Origin: CAYJHC01 sp964369465
Lineage (GTDB): Bacteria > Bacillota > Clostridia > Peptostreptococcales > Anaerovoracaceae
Direction of reading: 5' to 3'
NCBI GenBank assembly: GCA_964369465.1
Contig: CAYJEX010000025.1
Location: 1 to 20,468, forward strand
Length of the DNA stretch: 20,468 nucleotides
The notes under the pieces were generated by a model. It saw only the letters and a program-made list of their open reading frames with translations. It was not told the DNA's origin and did no database searches. The stretch's first letter is position 1, and each line of letters begins with the position of its first letter. Position numbers and translations under genes: made by a program. This document shows, piece after piece, positions 1-7,165 of this stretch.

Positions 1-52
1 ATTTATTTTAAAAAGCACATATCTACATGCAATTTAACAATATATGATTTAC

Positions 53-85
53 AAGTTGTGGTATTTGTTTTTAATACCACAACTT
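53..85 (-). terminator. Hairpin behind the saccharopine-dehydrogenase-like gene
   Basis: A perfect 13-bp inverted repeat (arms 53-65 and 73-85, 7-nt loop) begins 11 bases after the stop codon of the dehydrogenase gene. In the minus-strand RNA the 3' arm is followed by UUGUAAAUC, not a clean U-run. It may therefore be a weak intrinsic terminator, or a 3'-end stabiliser within a longer operon that continues past the window edge. Confidence 0.55.
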
Positions 86-96
86 ACAGAACAATA

Positions 97-1314
97 CTAG
101 CTTTCTACTACATCCCACTTATACGGGTAGCCTGTTTCTGCTAATATTTCTAAAAATCTTTCGTGGCAAAGTTCCTCCGCAAAAATTACTCCTCTTTTTG
201 CATCTTCTGCTATTTGTTTTGCTCCTACTACTGCAGGTAATGCAACATTAACTAGCGAAGTTCCAAACAAGTCGTAGATTGCTTGTGCTGGAGCTGTCAT
301 TTTAGGACAATTTATTGTAATAGTAACATCTTTACCAGCTCTTTTTCCTTTTACTTCAGCCATCATAGACATAAACACATGCGCATCTAAGTAATCAAAT
401 TTGCTAGGGTCTTCTGTCAAAAATGCGTTTCCAGCCTTTGGAAGTATAGCCGCCATTAAATCCATAGGTTTTACCATTTGTCCTTTTACATCTACTGGTT
501 CTGCAGAGGCTAATCCTAATGCAACTAACGATGCTGGTTGTGGGTGTACATAGTATTTGAAGTCACAGTATTTTATTCCTTTTCCAATTATTACTGGCAA
601 AGAATATGGTTCTTCATGTGAGTGATGAGATACTAAAGTTGGTCCAATTGGCTCTGGGAAAGGCCATTTTTCAATTCCATCATACGGTCCAACAAAACCA
701 AATTTACCTTCATCAAAGCATATAGCGTCATCTGCGCAATCTTTAAGAGCTTGCACTGGTGCCCAGCCTGGATTCCAAGGTACTGTAATATCATCATATT
801 CTCCACTATCATCTTTTGCTTTCGCTAGACGGATTTTAATACTATCAACTTCTTCTAGCTTATCACAAGCCTGTTTAGCCAATACATTTATAAAACCAGG
901 AGCCATACCAGACCCTAGTAATGCTGTAAGTCCCGCTTTTTTGAAATCATCAAACAAAGTTAATTCTTCTGGTTTTTTTCCTGATGATAATTCTTCCCAA
1001 AATGGAGTATCAAACGCAGTGTTTACATAATGCGCTTTTGCATCTAATGCGCCTTTCATTACGTATTTTGCCATCCAAGGCATTACAAAATCCATAACTA
1101 CATCTACTCCTTCTGCAACTTTTGCAACGCTAGAGGAATCTGTAGCATTTACTTCAAATGTCTTGATTTTACTGCTCCCGATTTTATCAGATACTTTTTC
1201 CGCTGCACTTTTATCTAAGTCCGCTAATCTAATCTCTGTAACGCTTTTATCATTGGCTAATATAGAAGCACACGGCCCTCCTTGCCCGCCTGCACCTACA
1301 ACTAATATTTTCAT
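97..1314 (-). CDS. Saccharopine-dehydrogenase-like NAD(P)-dependent oxidoreductase
   Basis: A 405-residue cytoplasmic protein. Its N-terminus is a Rossmann nucleotide-binding site (KILVVGAGGQGG, glycines at residues 7-13), followed by the layout of the saccharopine dehydrogenase family: a conserved GSGMAPGF stretch near residue 137 and a long C-terminal catalytic domain. Family members act on lysine, saccharopine or carboxynorspermidine-type substrates; the exact substrate cannot be read from sequence. The start is the ATG at 1314, because AGGAGG (1322-1327) sits 7 bases upstream. The ATG two codons earlier is only one base from that site. A sigma-54 promoter lies about 50 bases upstream and the cognate-looking activator gene is next door, so expression is probably induced by a metabolite and fully dependent on that activator. 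A role in amino-acid catabolism is inferred. Confidence 0.85.
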   Translation of the reverse strand: MKILVVGAGGQGGPCASILANDKSVTEIRLADLDKSAAEKVSDKIGSSKIKTFEVNATDSSSVAKVAEGVDVVMDFVMPWMAKYVMKGALDAKAHYVNTAFDTPFWEELSSGKKPEELTLFDDFKKAGLTALLGSGMAPGFINVLAKQACDKLEEVDSIKIRLAKAKDDSGEYDDITVPWNPGWAPVQALKDCADDAICFDEGKFGFVGPYDGIEKWPFPEPIGPTLVSHHSHEEPYSLPVIIGKGIKYCDFKYYVHPQPASLVALGLASAEPVDVKGQMVKPMDLMAAILPKAGNAFLTEDPSKFDYLDAHVFMSMMAEVKGKRAGKDVTITINCPKMTAPAQAIYDLFGTSLVNVALPAVVGAKQIAEDAKRGVIFAEELCHERFLEILAETGYPYKWDVVES

Positions 1315-1362
1315 ATACATACCTCCTAAGTTTTATATTATTCTTCTCATGATCTTCTACTA

Positions 1363-1379
1363 TGCAACATGCGTGCCAA
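1363..1379 (-). promoter_or_regulatory. Sigma-54 (-24/-12) promoter of the dehydrogenase gene
   Basis: Read on the minus strand the site is TTGGCACGCATGTTGCA, essentially the RpoN consensus TTGGCAC-N5-TTGCA. The invariant GG (1377-1376) and GC (1365-1364) are 12 bases apart, as required. The predicted start of transcription is near 1352, giving a leader of about 38 bases before the ATG at 1314. The adjacent gene encodes the activator class this promoter type needs. Confidence 0.9.
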
Positions 1380-1564
1380 TTATGTTTATATTGAAATGGT
1401 TAATATTTTAACACCTTTTAGGTATAAAATTCACTACTTTGCTATAAAAAAACGTAAGTTTCAAAATATTATACTAAATTTGAACATTTTACAAATTAAT
1501 TCCTTAAGCAAATTAGTTAAATTAAAATTGGACGTATTTTACATATGAATTCTCCCACAAGGCC
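1380..1564. other. AT-rich spacer between sigma-54 promoter and activator sites
   Basis: About 185 bases with no plausible gene. The stretch is rich in A and T runs and would serve as the flexible or bendable DNA through which an upstream-bound activator loops to reach the polymerase. One loose inverted pair (GTTTCAAA near 1458 and TTTGAAC near 1479, 13-base spacing) resembles the activator half-site but is not a full match. Confidence 0.4.
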
Positions 1565-1610
1565 AAAAATAGCCATACTGTTTCAAAAACGAAACAATAT
1601 GGCTATTTTT
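1565..1610 (-). terminator. Long bidirectional terminator of the sigma-54 activator gene
   Basis: A 46-base inverted repeat with a 20-bp stem carrying one mismatch (1578/1597) and a 6-base loop (1585-1590). One side starts with AAAAATAGCC and the other ends with GGCTATTTTT, so it can terminate in both directions. It lies 70 bases after the activator's stop codon. The top of the stem is the TGTTTC-N6-GAAACA palindrome also found at 1641-1658. Confidence 0.85.
1579..1596. promoter_or_regulatory. Upstream activator site 1 (TGTTTC-N6-GAAACA)
   Basis: A perfect 6+6 palindrome, TGTTTCAAAAACGAAACA, centred about 235 bases upstream of the predicted sigma-54 start. It has the size and TGT-N12-ACA ends typical of sites bound by Fis-type helix-turn-helix domains of sigma-54 activators. 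It doubles as the apex of the terminator hairpin. Binding by the neighbouring activator is inferred. Confidence 0.7.
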
Positions 1611-1640
1611 ACTATTTGAAGAAGCCTCAAAGACTCTCTT

Positions 1641-1658
1641 TGTTTCGTTTTTGAAACA
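1641..1658. promoter_or_regulatory. Upstream activator site 2 (TGTTTC-N6-GAAACA)
   Basis: TGTTTCGTTTTTGAAACA is a second perfect copy of the palindrome, with the same arms and a different 6-base spacer. It is not part of any longer hairpin. Its centre is 62 bases from that of site 1, close to six helical turns, which would put both dimers on the same face of the DNA. Confidence 0.72.
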
Positions 1659-1659
1659 A

Positions 1660-1677
1660 ATTTTCATATTTGAAACA
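1660..1677. promoter_or_regulatory. Upstream activator site 3 (degenerate copy)
   Basis: ATTTTC-N6-GAAACA matches 10 of the 12 arm positions of sites 1 and 2. It starts two bases after site 2 ends (centre to centre 19 bases) and stops two bases before the stop codon of the activator gene. Read together with site 2 it would allow cooperative binding. Confidence 0.5.
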
Positions 1678-1679
1678 TT

Positions 1680-3095
1680 TTATCCTTCTTCATCCTCAGC
1701 AAGATTGTTAATATTATATCTATTCAACTTTCTAGAAAGCGTCGACTTATTTATCGATAATATTTGACCTACTTTACTAGCTTTCTGATATTTCTTCATC
1801 ATTTGAGTCAATATTTCCTTCTCATATTCTTCAACAATTTCTGTCAAACTTTTGGAATTATTCGTAGTCTTATAATTATTAATAATACTATTAATATTCA
1901 CACTATCTTTTTCCACATCAATATTTTCACTTGTTTCTAATCCATCACTACTAACTACCATTCTTTCAATAATATTTTTAAGTTCTCGTACATTCCCTGG
2001 CCAACTATGTTCCATAAGTCGTGTCATTGTATGTTTGGGAATGGTTTTTTTTACTTTATGCAATTGACAAAAATGTTCCATGAAATGTTCCGCCAAGACT
2101 TTTATGTCTTCTCTTCTCTCTCTAAGGGGTGGTATTGTAATCGGCATAACATTGATTCTATAATACAAATCTTCTCTGAAAGCATTCTTTTTTATTGCCT
2201 CTTCTAAATTCACATTCGTCGCAGCAATTATTCTAACATCAATATCAATAGGTTGCTTGCCACCTATTCTTCTTATTTCCTTAGATTGCAAAACCCTTAA
2301 AAACTTAGACTGCATATGCAAAGGCATCTCGCTAAGTTCGTCTAAAAATATTGTGCCTCCATTAGCAAGTTCGAAAATACCCGTTTTTCCTTTTGCATCA
2401 GCTCCTGTGAATGTACCTCCTTCGTATCCGAAAAATTCGGATTCAACCAATCCCTCTGGAATAGCCGCGCAATTAACTTTGATAAAAGGTTTATTTGACC
2501 TGGAGCTATTTTTGAATATCAATTCTGCAAATTCCTCTTTTCCCGTCCCAGATTCTCCCATCAGCAAAACACCAACATCCTTGTTTGCTATTCTTTTTGT
2601 CTTCTCAATAAGATCTATCATATCCTTATTTTCAGCTACAATTCCTTCATCACCAATCGAATTCTTGCGACGCATATATTCGACTTCCTTTTTATATTGC
2701 GTTGCCATTTTTTTTGCCCTTGCAAGACTTTTTTCCAAAGTTACGGATTCTGTGATATCCCTTTCTGTGCAAACGACATAATCAATTTTATTATTTGTGT
2801 AATGTGGTATCGCAGTAATAAATACGCTATCCCCATTGCCTAGCGACTGTATAAAACTTTCTTTTTTCCCTGACGCTATCGCCTTTAAAGCTCCACTTTC
2901 TTTCACATATCCTTCGTCAACTAATTCTTGCATGGTCCTTCCTATAACTTGTTTTTTAGTTAATCCTCCTACATACTCCGATTCATTATTCAGTACTAAA
3001 GTTTTTCCATTCCCATCAGTAATATATATCCCAACACCTATTACATCTAGGATCTCTTCTAAATCCAATATACCATCTTTAAGCACTTTATTCAT
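1680..3095 (-). CDS. PAS-domain sigma-54-dependent transcriptional activator
   Basis: A 471-residue enhancer-binding protein in three parts. A PAS sensor domain (about residues 12-115, ending in the ERDIT motif) probably binds a small ligand. A short coiled linker follows. The AAA+ domain (about 150-385) has Walker A GESGTGKE (180-187), the sigma-54-contacting loop GTFTGA (227-232, usually GAFTGA), Walker B TIFLDE (248-253) and FREDLYYR (306-313). A Fis-type helix-turn-helix closes it (about 439-460). There is no response-regulator receiver domain, so signalling is through the PAS domain, not phosphorylation. Start ATG at 3095 follows GAGGTGA at good spacing. The gene sits directly upstream of a sigma-54 promoter with palindromic upstream sites, so the dehydrogenase gene is its likely target. 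Confidence 0.95.
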   Translation of the reverse strand: MNKVLKDGILDLEEILDVIGVGIYITDGNGKTLVLNNESEYVGGLTKKQVIGRTMQELVDEGYVKESGALKAIASGKKESFIQSLGNGDSVFITAIPHYTNNKIDYVVCTERDITESVTLEKSLARAKKMATQYKKEVEYMRRKNSIGDEGIVAENKDMIDLIEKTKRIANKDVGVLLMGESGTGKEEFAELIFKNSSRSNKPFIKVNCAAIPEGLVESEFFGYEGGTFTGADAKGKTGIFELANGGTIFLDELSEMPLHMQSKFLRVLQSKEIRRIGGKQPIDIDVRIIAATNVNLEEAIKKNAFREDLYYRINVMPITIPPLRERREDIKVLAEHFMEHFCQLHKVKKTIPKHTMTRLMEHSWPGNVRELKNIIERMVVSSDGLETSENIDVEKDSVNINSIINNYKTTNNSKSLTEIVEEYEKEILTQMMKKYQKASKVGQILSINKSTLSRKLNRYNINNLAEDEEG

Positions 3096-3278
3096 TCAAA
3101 TCACCTCATAATGTTTTTCATTTTATTATATTCTTAATACGATTTTTCATCTAGATTACACCATCTTTTTAAAAAAATAGACATACTTATTCCGTATATC
3201 TAGTTTTAAATATAATATTTCCGAATTAAATTTGTTCGACATTATTAGTCATACTCTCGAAATCAAAAACTTACCACC

Positions 3279-3506
3279 TTATATTTTATTTTCAACATAT
3301 TCAATAATGTCAGCAATTGTGTCAAATTTTTCAGCTTCTTCATCATCAATTTCAATTCCATATTCTTCTTCTATAGCCATCAAAGCTTCTACCGCAGCTA
3401 AAGAATCAGCCTTTAAGTCTCTCATCAAACTAGTATCTTCAGTAACATCTTCAACTGGAACTCCTATGCTACCTGCAATTATTTCTATTATTTTTTTTGA
3501 AATCAT
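3279..3506 (-). CDS. acpP: Acyl carrier protein
   Basis: A 75-residue acidic helical protein with the phosphopantetheine attachment motif ADSL; the modified serine is residue 35. Helices II and III read LAAVEALMAIEEEYGIEIDDEEAEKF, as in fatty-acid-synthesis ACPs. The start is ATG 3506, five bases after GGAGG (3512-3516); an ATG four codons earlier overlaps that site and is rejected. No fatty-acid or polyketide gene is nearby, so this is a solitary ACP. It could be the housekeeping AcpP or a paralogue serving another enzyme; the sequence does not decide. The activator gene follows after 183 bases on the same strand with no terminator that I can see between them. Confidence 0.92.
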   Translation of the reverse strand: MISKKIIEIIAGSIGVPVEDVTEDTSLMRDLKADSLAAVEALMAIEEEYGIEIDDEEAEKFDTIADIIEYVENKI

Positions 3507-3651
3507 ATTAACCTCCATTTTTAGTAATTTGCTTTACAAGATAATTTCTTATGTGTATTCTCTATCATGCGCTTCCATCTTTATTCAGACAAAATCGTTT
3601 TATAAAAAATAAACATTGGATATATTTGTTGGATTGTCCTCTATTACACAA

Positions 3652-3680
3652 ATTATAACAAAATCCAAACAAAAAGTACA
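3652..3680 (-). promoter_or_regulatory. Candidate sigma-A promoter of the acyl carrier protein gene
   Basis: On the minus strand a perfect -10 TATAAT (3652-3657) is preceded by TGT, an extended -10. A weak -35 TGTACT (3675-3680, 3 of 6) lies 17 bases upstream. The leader would be about 140 bases, unusually long for such a small gene, with no hairpin in it that I recognise. Confidence 0.42.
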
Positions 3681-3709
3681 TATTATATGAATAATGTCAA
3701 AAAATTTGG

Positions 3710-3798
3710 ATGCGGTGCAGAAAGTCCTGAAAATAGTATTCTAAGCATTATAATGCAGATAAGCAAAACATAACGTTCTAAGCATTCTATCACCGCAT
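3710..3798 (-). terminator. Large structured 3' element behind the YibE/F gene
   Basis: GC-rich arms ATGCGGTG (3710-3717) and CACCGCAT (3791-3798) are exact complements in otherwise AT-rich DNA. They enclose 73 bases that hold a 12-bp palindrome GCATTATAATGC (3745-3756) and an 11-base direct repeat TTCTAAGCATT (3739-3749 and 3776-3786). In the minus-strand RNA the closing arm is followed by CCAAAUUUUUUG, so an elaborate terminator is the simplest reading. It begins 11 bases after the YibE/F stop codon. It does not match a riboswitch class that I recognise. Confidence 0.4.
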
Positions 3799-3808
3799 AT
3801 TAATTTTC

Positions 3809-4993
3809 TTATTCTCTTTTGTTAAACAACCATGCTGAAAAAATCGCTGTAAATGGAACAGCAAATAGTATACCCATACTTCCAACTACAGATTGAATTA
3901 TTTGTTCTACAATAACTTCTAAACTAAAGAGAAAATTCAAATCTTTTGTGTTTAACATAAACAATATCACAAGCGATAGCGAGCCTCCCATATACGCTAA
4001 TATCAGCGTATTTGTCATAGTTCCTATGGCATCTTTTCCAATATTCATCCCTGACTTTACAAGTTTTAGAAAAGTTCTATCCTTCATATGTTCTCCAAGC
4101 TCATTCATTGCAGATGATATGGACATAGCAACGTCCATTATCGCCCCCATTGAACCCAGAACAATTCCAGACCACACAAGCGCAACCAAATTTAGAGGCT
4201 CCTGTGTATTTGTAGTCATAAGAAGAGAATACGTATCATCGATAAATCCTGTCATTTTCAATATATCATTCATAAAGAATGCAATCGCTCCCGCTATAAC
4301 AACTCCGCCAATGTTACCTAATATAGCACATAGCGTTTTAATATTAGCACCACCAATTATCGTCAAACTCATGAGAATAATATATATTCCAACAATACTT
4401 GTAGCCAAATATATGTTAACTCCTGCCAAAATGGCAGGTATATAAACAAGAAATACAGCCAAACAAATCAAACCTAACGAAACAATAGTAGTAATTCCTT
4501 GCCTCCTACCAATTATTATCAAAAATAATAGAAATACTGATGTTAATGCCAATAATTTTCCAGCTCTAGCATATCCTGAGAATGCATATTTAAATCCACC
4601 TGTGTCAAGATCATCAACTACCGCCAAAAGTATGGTATCACCATCTTCCACGTCAATGTCTTGCATCGCATACATGCTATCCTTATATTGCGTAGCTTCA
4701 ACAATTTTTCCCTTATCTTCTCCTGAAGTAAGTTCAGCTTTAAATGTAATTGTTTTTGTTTCAGTATAATAATTTCCTCCATGATAGTTTTTTTCTTCTT
4801 CAACACTCAATATTTCAATTATTTTGCCTTTTTCTACTGTGATTCCATCCGACTCCGTACTATAGGAATTGAATGCTACATAACCAAAATAAATCGCGAC
4901 CAAAGAAATCACAACTACAGCAAGTGTAATAATCAAGTCAATCATATTTATATTTTTAGGTTCTTTTTTTTCTTCTCTAAAATAATTCCCCAA
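3809..4993 (-). CDS. YibE/F family multi-pass membrane protein
   Basis: A 394-residue integral membrane protein. One N-terminal membrane segment (about residues 18-40) is followed by an extracytoplasmic beta-rich domain (about 45-140, with EEEKNYHGG and the acidic DIDVEDGDTILL). About seven further membrane segments fill the C-terminal half. The DVAMSISSAMNEL and IGTMTNTLILAYMGG stretches are characteristic of the YibE/F family (PF07907). The biochemical function of the family is not established; a transport role is only a guess. The start codon is TTG at 4993, supported by AGGAGG eight bases upstream; no ATG is better placed. It lies downstream of the APC permease gene on the same strand but is separated by a strong terminator, so it is probably its own unit. 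Confidence 0.85.
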   Translation of the reverse strand: MGNYFREEKKEPKNINMIDLIITLAVVVISLVAIYFGYVAFNSYSTESDGITVEKGKIIEILSVEEEKNYHGGNYYTETKTITFKAELTSGEDKGKIVEATQYKDSMYAMQDIDVEDGDTILLAVVDDLDTGGFKYAFSGYARAGKLLALTSVFLLFLIIIGRRQGITTIVSLGLICLAVFLVYIPAILAGVNIYLATSIVGIYIILMSLTIIGGANIKTLCAILGNIGGVVIAGAIAFFMNDILKMTGFIDDTYSLLMTTNTQEPLNLVALVWSGIVLGSMGAIMDVAMSISSAMNELGEHMKDRTFLKLVKSGMNIGKDAIGTMTNTLILAYMGGSLSLVILFMLNTKDLNFLFSLEVIVEQIIQSVVGSMGILFAVPFTAIFSAWLFNKRE

Positions 4994-5069
4994 TTCTTCG
5001 CCCTCCTATGTTTTGCATATCTCAATTATACCACAAAGATGCTCTAGAGAAAAATCATCTCAAAAACAG

Positions 5070-5096
5070 AAAATCGTGACATTCCGTCACGATTTT
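5070..5096 (-). terminator. Terminator of the APC permease gene
   Basis: A perfect 11-bp stem (5070-5080 with 5086-5096, loop ATTCC) starts with AAAATCGTGAC and ends with GTCACGATTTT. It lies 27 bases after the permease stop codon. In the minus-strand RNA the 3' arm runs into UUUUCUGUUUUUG, a good U-tract. Confidence 0.85.
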
Positions 5097-5123
5097 CATT
5101 TCAACAATCAAAATTGTTATGTT

Positions 5124-6797
5124 TTATTTTTTTATAACATTCTTTTTGTCTGTAAAGAATAATACAATACCCAAAACGAATGTTCCTATACCACCGTATC
5201 TTAACATATTAATCATTAATGGCCAATCAGCTAAGAATCCAGTGTTGCCACTTCCGTCATCATCTGCCGGAACTGGATAGTAATCAAGAGCCCAAGAACC
5301 TTCCCACCAAACAAGGAAGAACGAGCCAACAAATCCAAGTATTCCAGCCCAAGTCATCAGGAATCCAAACCTTGAGAAATCTCCAGGCGCAAGTTTACCT
5401 TTTCCTAACGGATGATTTACTGGGTCTTTCTTATATAGACCACCACAAGTTATTTTGAATATGATATAGAACACTATTGAAGTAAGTAGCCCTACAATAC
5501 CCATTAACAAGTAGTCTGTGCCATTAACCATTATACCAAATATTGACATTACAAATGGCATTCCAGTGAAGAACCAAAGTCCTACTTTTCCACCAGGCAT
5601 AACGAATATTCCATCTTTGATTCTATCTTCAATTGGGTACATTTTTCTTAGTTTATGTATAAACACAGGTAGGATTATATACATACCTAGAATAAATATT
5701 ACTTCCATTTTTACGATAGCATCGAATGGGAATTGTACTAGGAATGCTGTAACTACTGAGATTGAAAGAATTCCGATATATGGAATTTTTCTTTTCTTGC
5801 TTAATTTAACAAGGAATTTAGGGCATAAATTATCATCAGCTAGTACAAAGAACCCTCTAGAACCTGATGCAATATAAGTATTAAATATTGCACATTGTCC
5901 AATTATCGCTATAGCTAAGAATGCAGCTCCCCATGCAGCTCCTAAATGAGTTTCTAGTACTGCAAAATATCCTAAGTCAGTATCTGCAACTGCTTCTGTA
6001 GTCCAGTTTTCCCAGTTTCCTTCTCCAAGAGATGCAAGACCTCCCATTGTAGGAAGAACATATGTAAGAGCTATTAGAGGCATTGCAATTAAAAGGCCTT
6101 TAGGCACAACTTTCTTTGCATTTTCAACCTCACCAGAAATAACAGACACCGCTTCATATCCACAATACATCCATACAGCTAGTGCAAATATATTACCTAT
6201 TGCATCTGTCAAAGGTACTTCCCAGTCTGGCGGAGGAATAATTGGGTCAAACGGATTAGTTTCCCAGTTAATAAATCCTACAATAGCAACTAATGCAAAT
6301 GCTGATAGTACCGCAATTGCTAAAATAGTATTAACTGTCGCTACTTCTTTTAGACCTATTAAGTTAATAATAGTAAATATAGCGATCATTCCCATTTTTG
6401 CAATGAATTCTGTTTCTGGAGTAAAGTTCAAATGCTGTGCAGAGTATCCTACCGCTAAAACAACATATATACTATTTGTAATATATACTGTTAGTGTATT
6501 CCACCATCCCGCGCAAAATCCCCAAAACTCGCCATATGCTTCTTTACCCCAGGCATATATTCCACCTTCTCTAGGTAGTATAGCTCCTGCTTCAGCAAAC
6601 ATGTTTGAAATCGGCCATGCCCAAATAACTGGGAAAGCAATTAGAAATATTAGAGTAAGACCAGGACCACCGCCTGTAATCATCTCTTCAACTCCAAAAG
6701 CACCGGCACAAACCATCGAGAATACCATAAAGGCTATTCCCCAGGACGAAATCTTACGCTTTTTCAGTCCCTCAACACCGTGTAGTTGTTGTTCCAT
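5124..6797 (-). CDS. APC superfamily amino-acid permease
   Basis: A 557-residue cytoplasmic-membrane transporter with about 12-13 hydrophobic segments. The first segment pair contains the APC-type substrate-site signature (GAFGVEEMITGGGPG), followed by AEAGAILPREGGIYAWGKEAYGEFWGFCAGW, the classic family motif of segments 2-3. It resembles glutamate/GABA-type exchangers in overall plan, but I cannot assign the substrate. It is longer than many APC carriers because of a polar stretch with acidic DDDGS near the C-terminal end (about residues 517-521) and a final membrane segment. Start ATG 6797 follows AAAGGAG with 7-base spacing. It is a single-gene unit with its own promoter, operator-like dyad and terminator. 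Confidence 0.93.
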   Translation of the reverse strand: MEQQLHGVEGLKKRKISSWGIAFMVFSMVCAGAFGVEEMITGGGPGLTLIFLIAFPVIWAWPISNMFAEAGAILPREGGIYAWGKEAYGEFWGFCAGWWNTLTVYITNSIYVVLAVGYSAQHLNFTPETEFIAKMGMIAIFTIINLIGLKEVATVNTILAIAVLSAFALVAIVGFINWETNPFDPIIPPPDWEVPLTDAIGNIFALAVWMYCGYEAVSVISGEVENAKKVVPKGLLIAMPLIALTYVLPTMGGLASLGEGNWENWTTEAVADTDLGYFAVLETHLGAAWGAAFLAIAIIGQCAIFNTYIASGSRGFFVLADDNLCPKFLVKLSKKRKIPYIGILSISVVTAFLVQFPFDAIVKMEVIFILGMYIILPVFIHKLRKMYPIEDRIKDGIFVMPGGKVGLWFFTGMPFVMSIFGIMVNGTDYLLMGIVGLLTSIVFYIIFKITCGGLYKKDPVNHPLGKGKLAPGDFSRFGFLMTWAGILGFVGSFFLVWWEGSWALDYYPVPADDDGSGNTGFLADWPLMINMLRYGGIGTFVLGIVLFFTDKKNVIKK

Positions 6798-6853
6798 AAT
6801 TTCGCTCCTTTCTTACTTAAAAATAAGAATTACATAAAATAAAAATAAATCCA

Positions 6854-6872
6854 AAATGTGATTTTCACATTT
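6854..6872. promoter_or_regulatory. Operator-like dyad at the APC permease transcription start
   Basis: A perfect palindrome, AAATGTGA-N3-TCACATTT, covers the predicted +1 to about +18 of the permease transcript. That position suits a repressor site. The TGTGA/TCACA arms resemble half-sites of CRP/FNR-family regulators, but the 3-base centre is shorter than the usual 6, so the binder is unknown. As RNA it could also form an 8-bp stem with a very tight loop. Confidence 0.5.
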
Positions 6873-6877
6873 GTATG

Positions 6878-6906
6878 ATTTTATCACAATACCCCTCATA
6901 TTACAA
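6878..6906 (-). promoter_or_regulatory. Sigma-A promoter of the APC permease gene
   Basis: On the minus strand -35 TTGTAA (6901-6906) and -10 TAAAAT (6878-6883) are 17 bases apart. The -10 is extended by TGA. The predicted start is near 6871, giving a leader of about 75 bases. Confidence 0.6.
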
Positions 6907-7029
6907 CATCAACAGAATATTTTTTCGCTAATTTATCTTATTATTTTGATAATAAACACTAGTTTGTTTTTACTCTTGTTTAATTTGCACATTGTCAAAT
7001 CATTAACGCGAAATCCCATTTTTTCAACA

Positions 7030-7060
7030 AAAAAGTTCAGTTATTACAACTAAACTTTTT
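7030..7060 (-). terminator. Terminator of the amino-acid ABC importer operon
   Basis: A 13-bp stem with one mismatch (arms 7030-7042 and 7048-7060, loop ATTAC). A-runs and T-runs on either side allow function in both directions. It lies 105 bases after the ATPase stop codon. The bases in between (7061-7165) show no other feature. Confidence 0.75.
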
Positions 7061-7165
7061 GAAATTTATACCTTTTATATGAACTAATATAATGTAGAAT
7101 ATGGTTTACCCACAAGGTCAATATGTTGTTTCGCGATGTCAAATATGCTTTTGCAAAGTTTTTCA

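Noticed and set aside
2398..2415. GTFTGA in place of GAFTGA in the sigma-54 activator as a sign of lost function
   Set aside because: Threonine at this position is, as far as I recall, found in other PAS-type activators of Clostridia, and the adjacent sigma-54 promoter argues that the protein works.
2257..2781. Plus-strand open frame of 174 codons opposite the sigma-54 activator
   Set aside because: It is the antisense shadow of a strongly conserved AAA+ domain, has no ribosome-binding site and gives a serine/proline-rich product with no motif.
3948..4445. Plus-strand open frame of 165 codons opposite the YibE/F gene
   Set aside because: It is antisense to a membrane protein, which typically yields long open hydrophobic frames, and has no start signal.
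6999..7004. TTGACA on the minus strand upstream of the APC gene as a -35, or a sigma-54 site overlapping it
   Set aside because: No acceptable -10 lies 16-18 bases downstream, and the GG/GC elements of a -24/-12 promoter are absent or mis-spaced. The site at 6878-6906 fits better.
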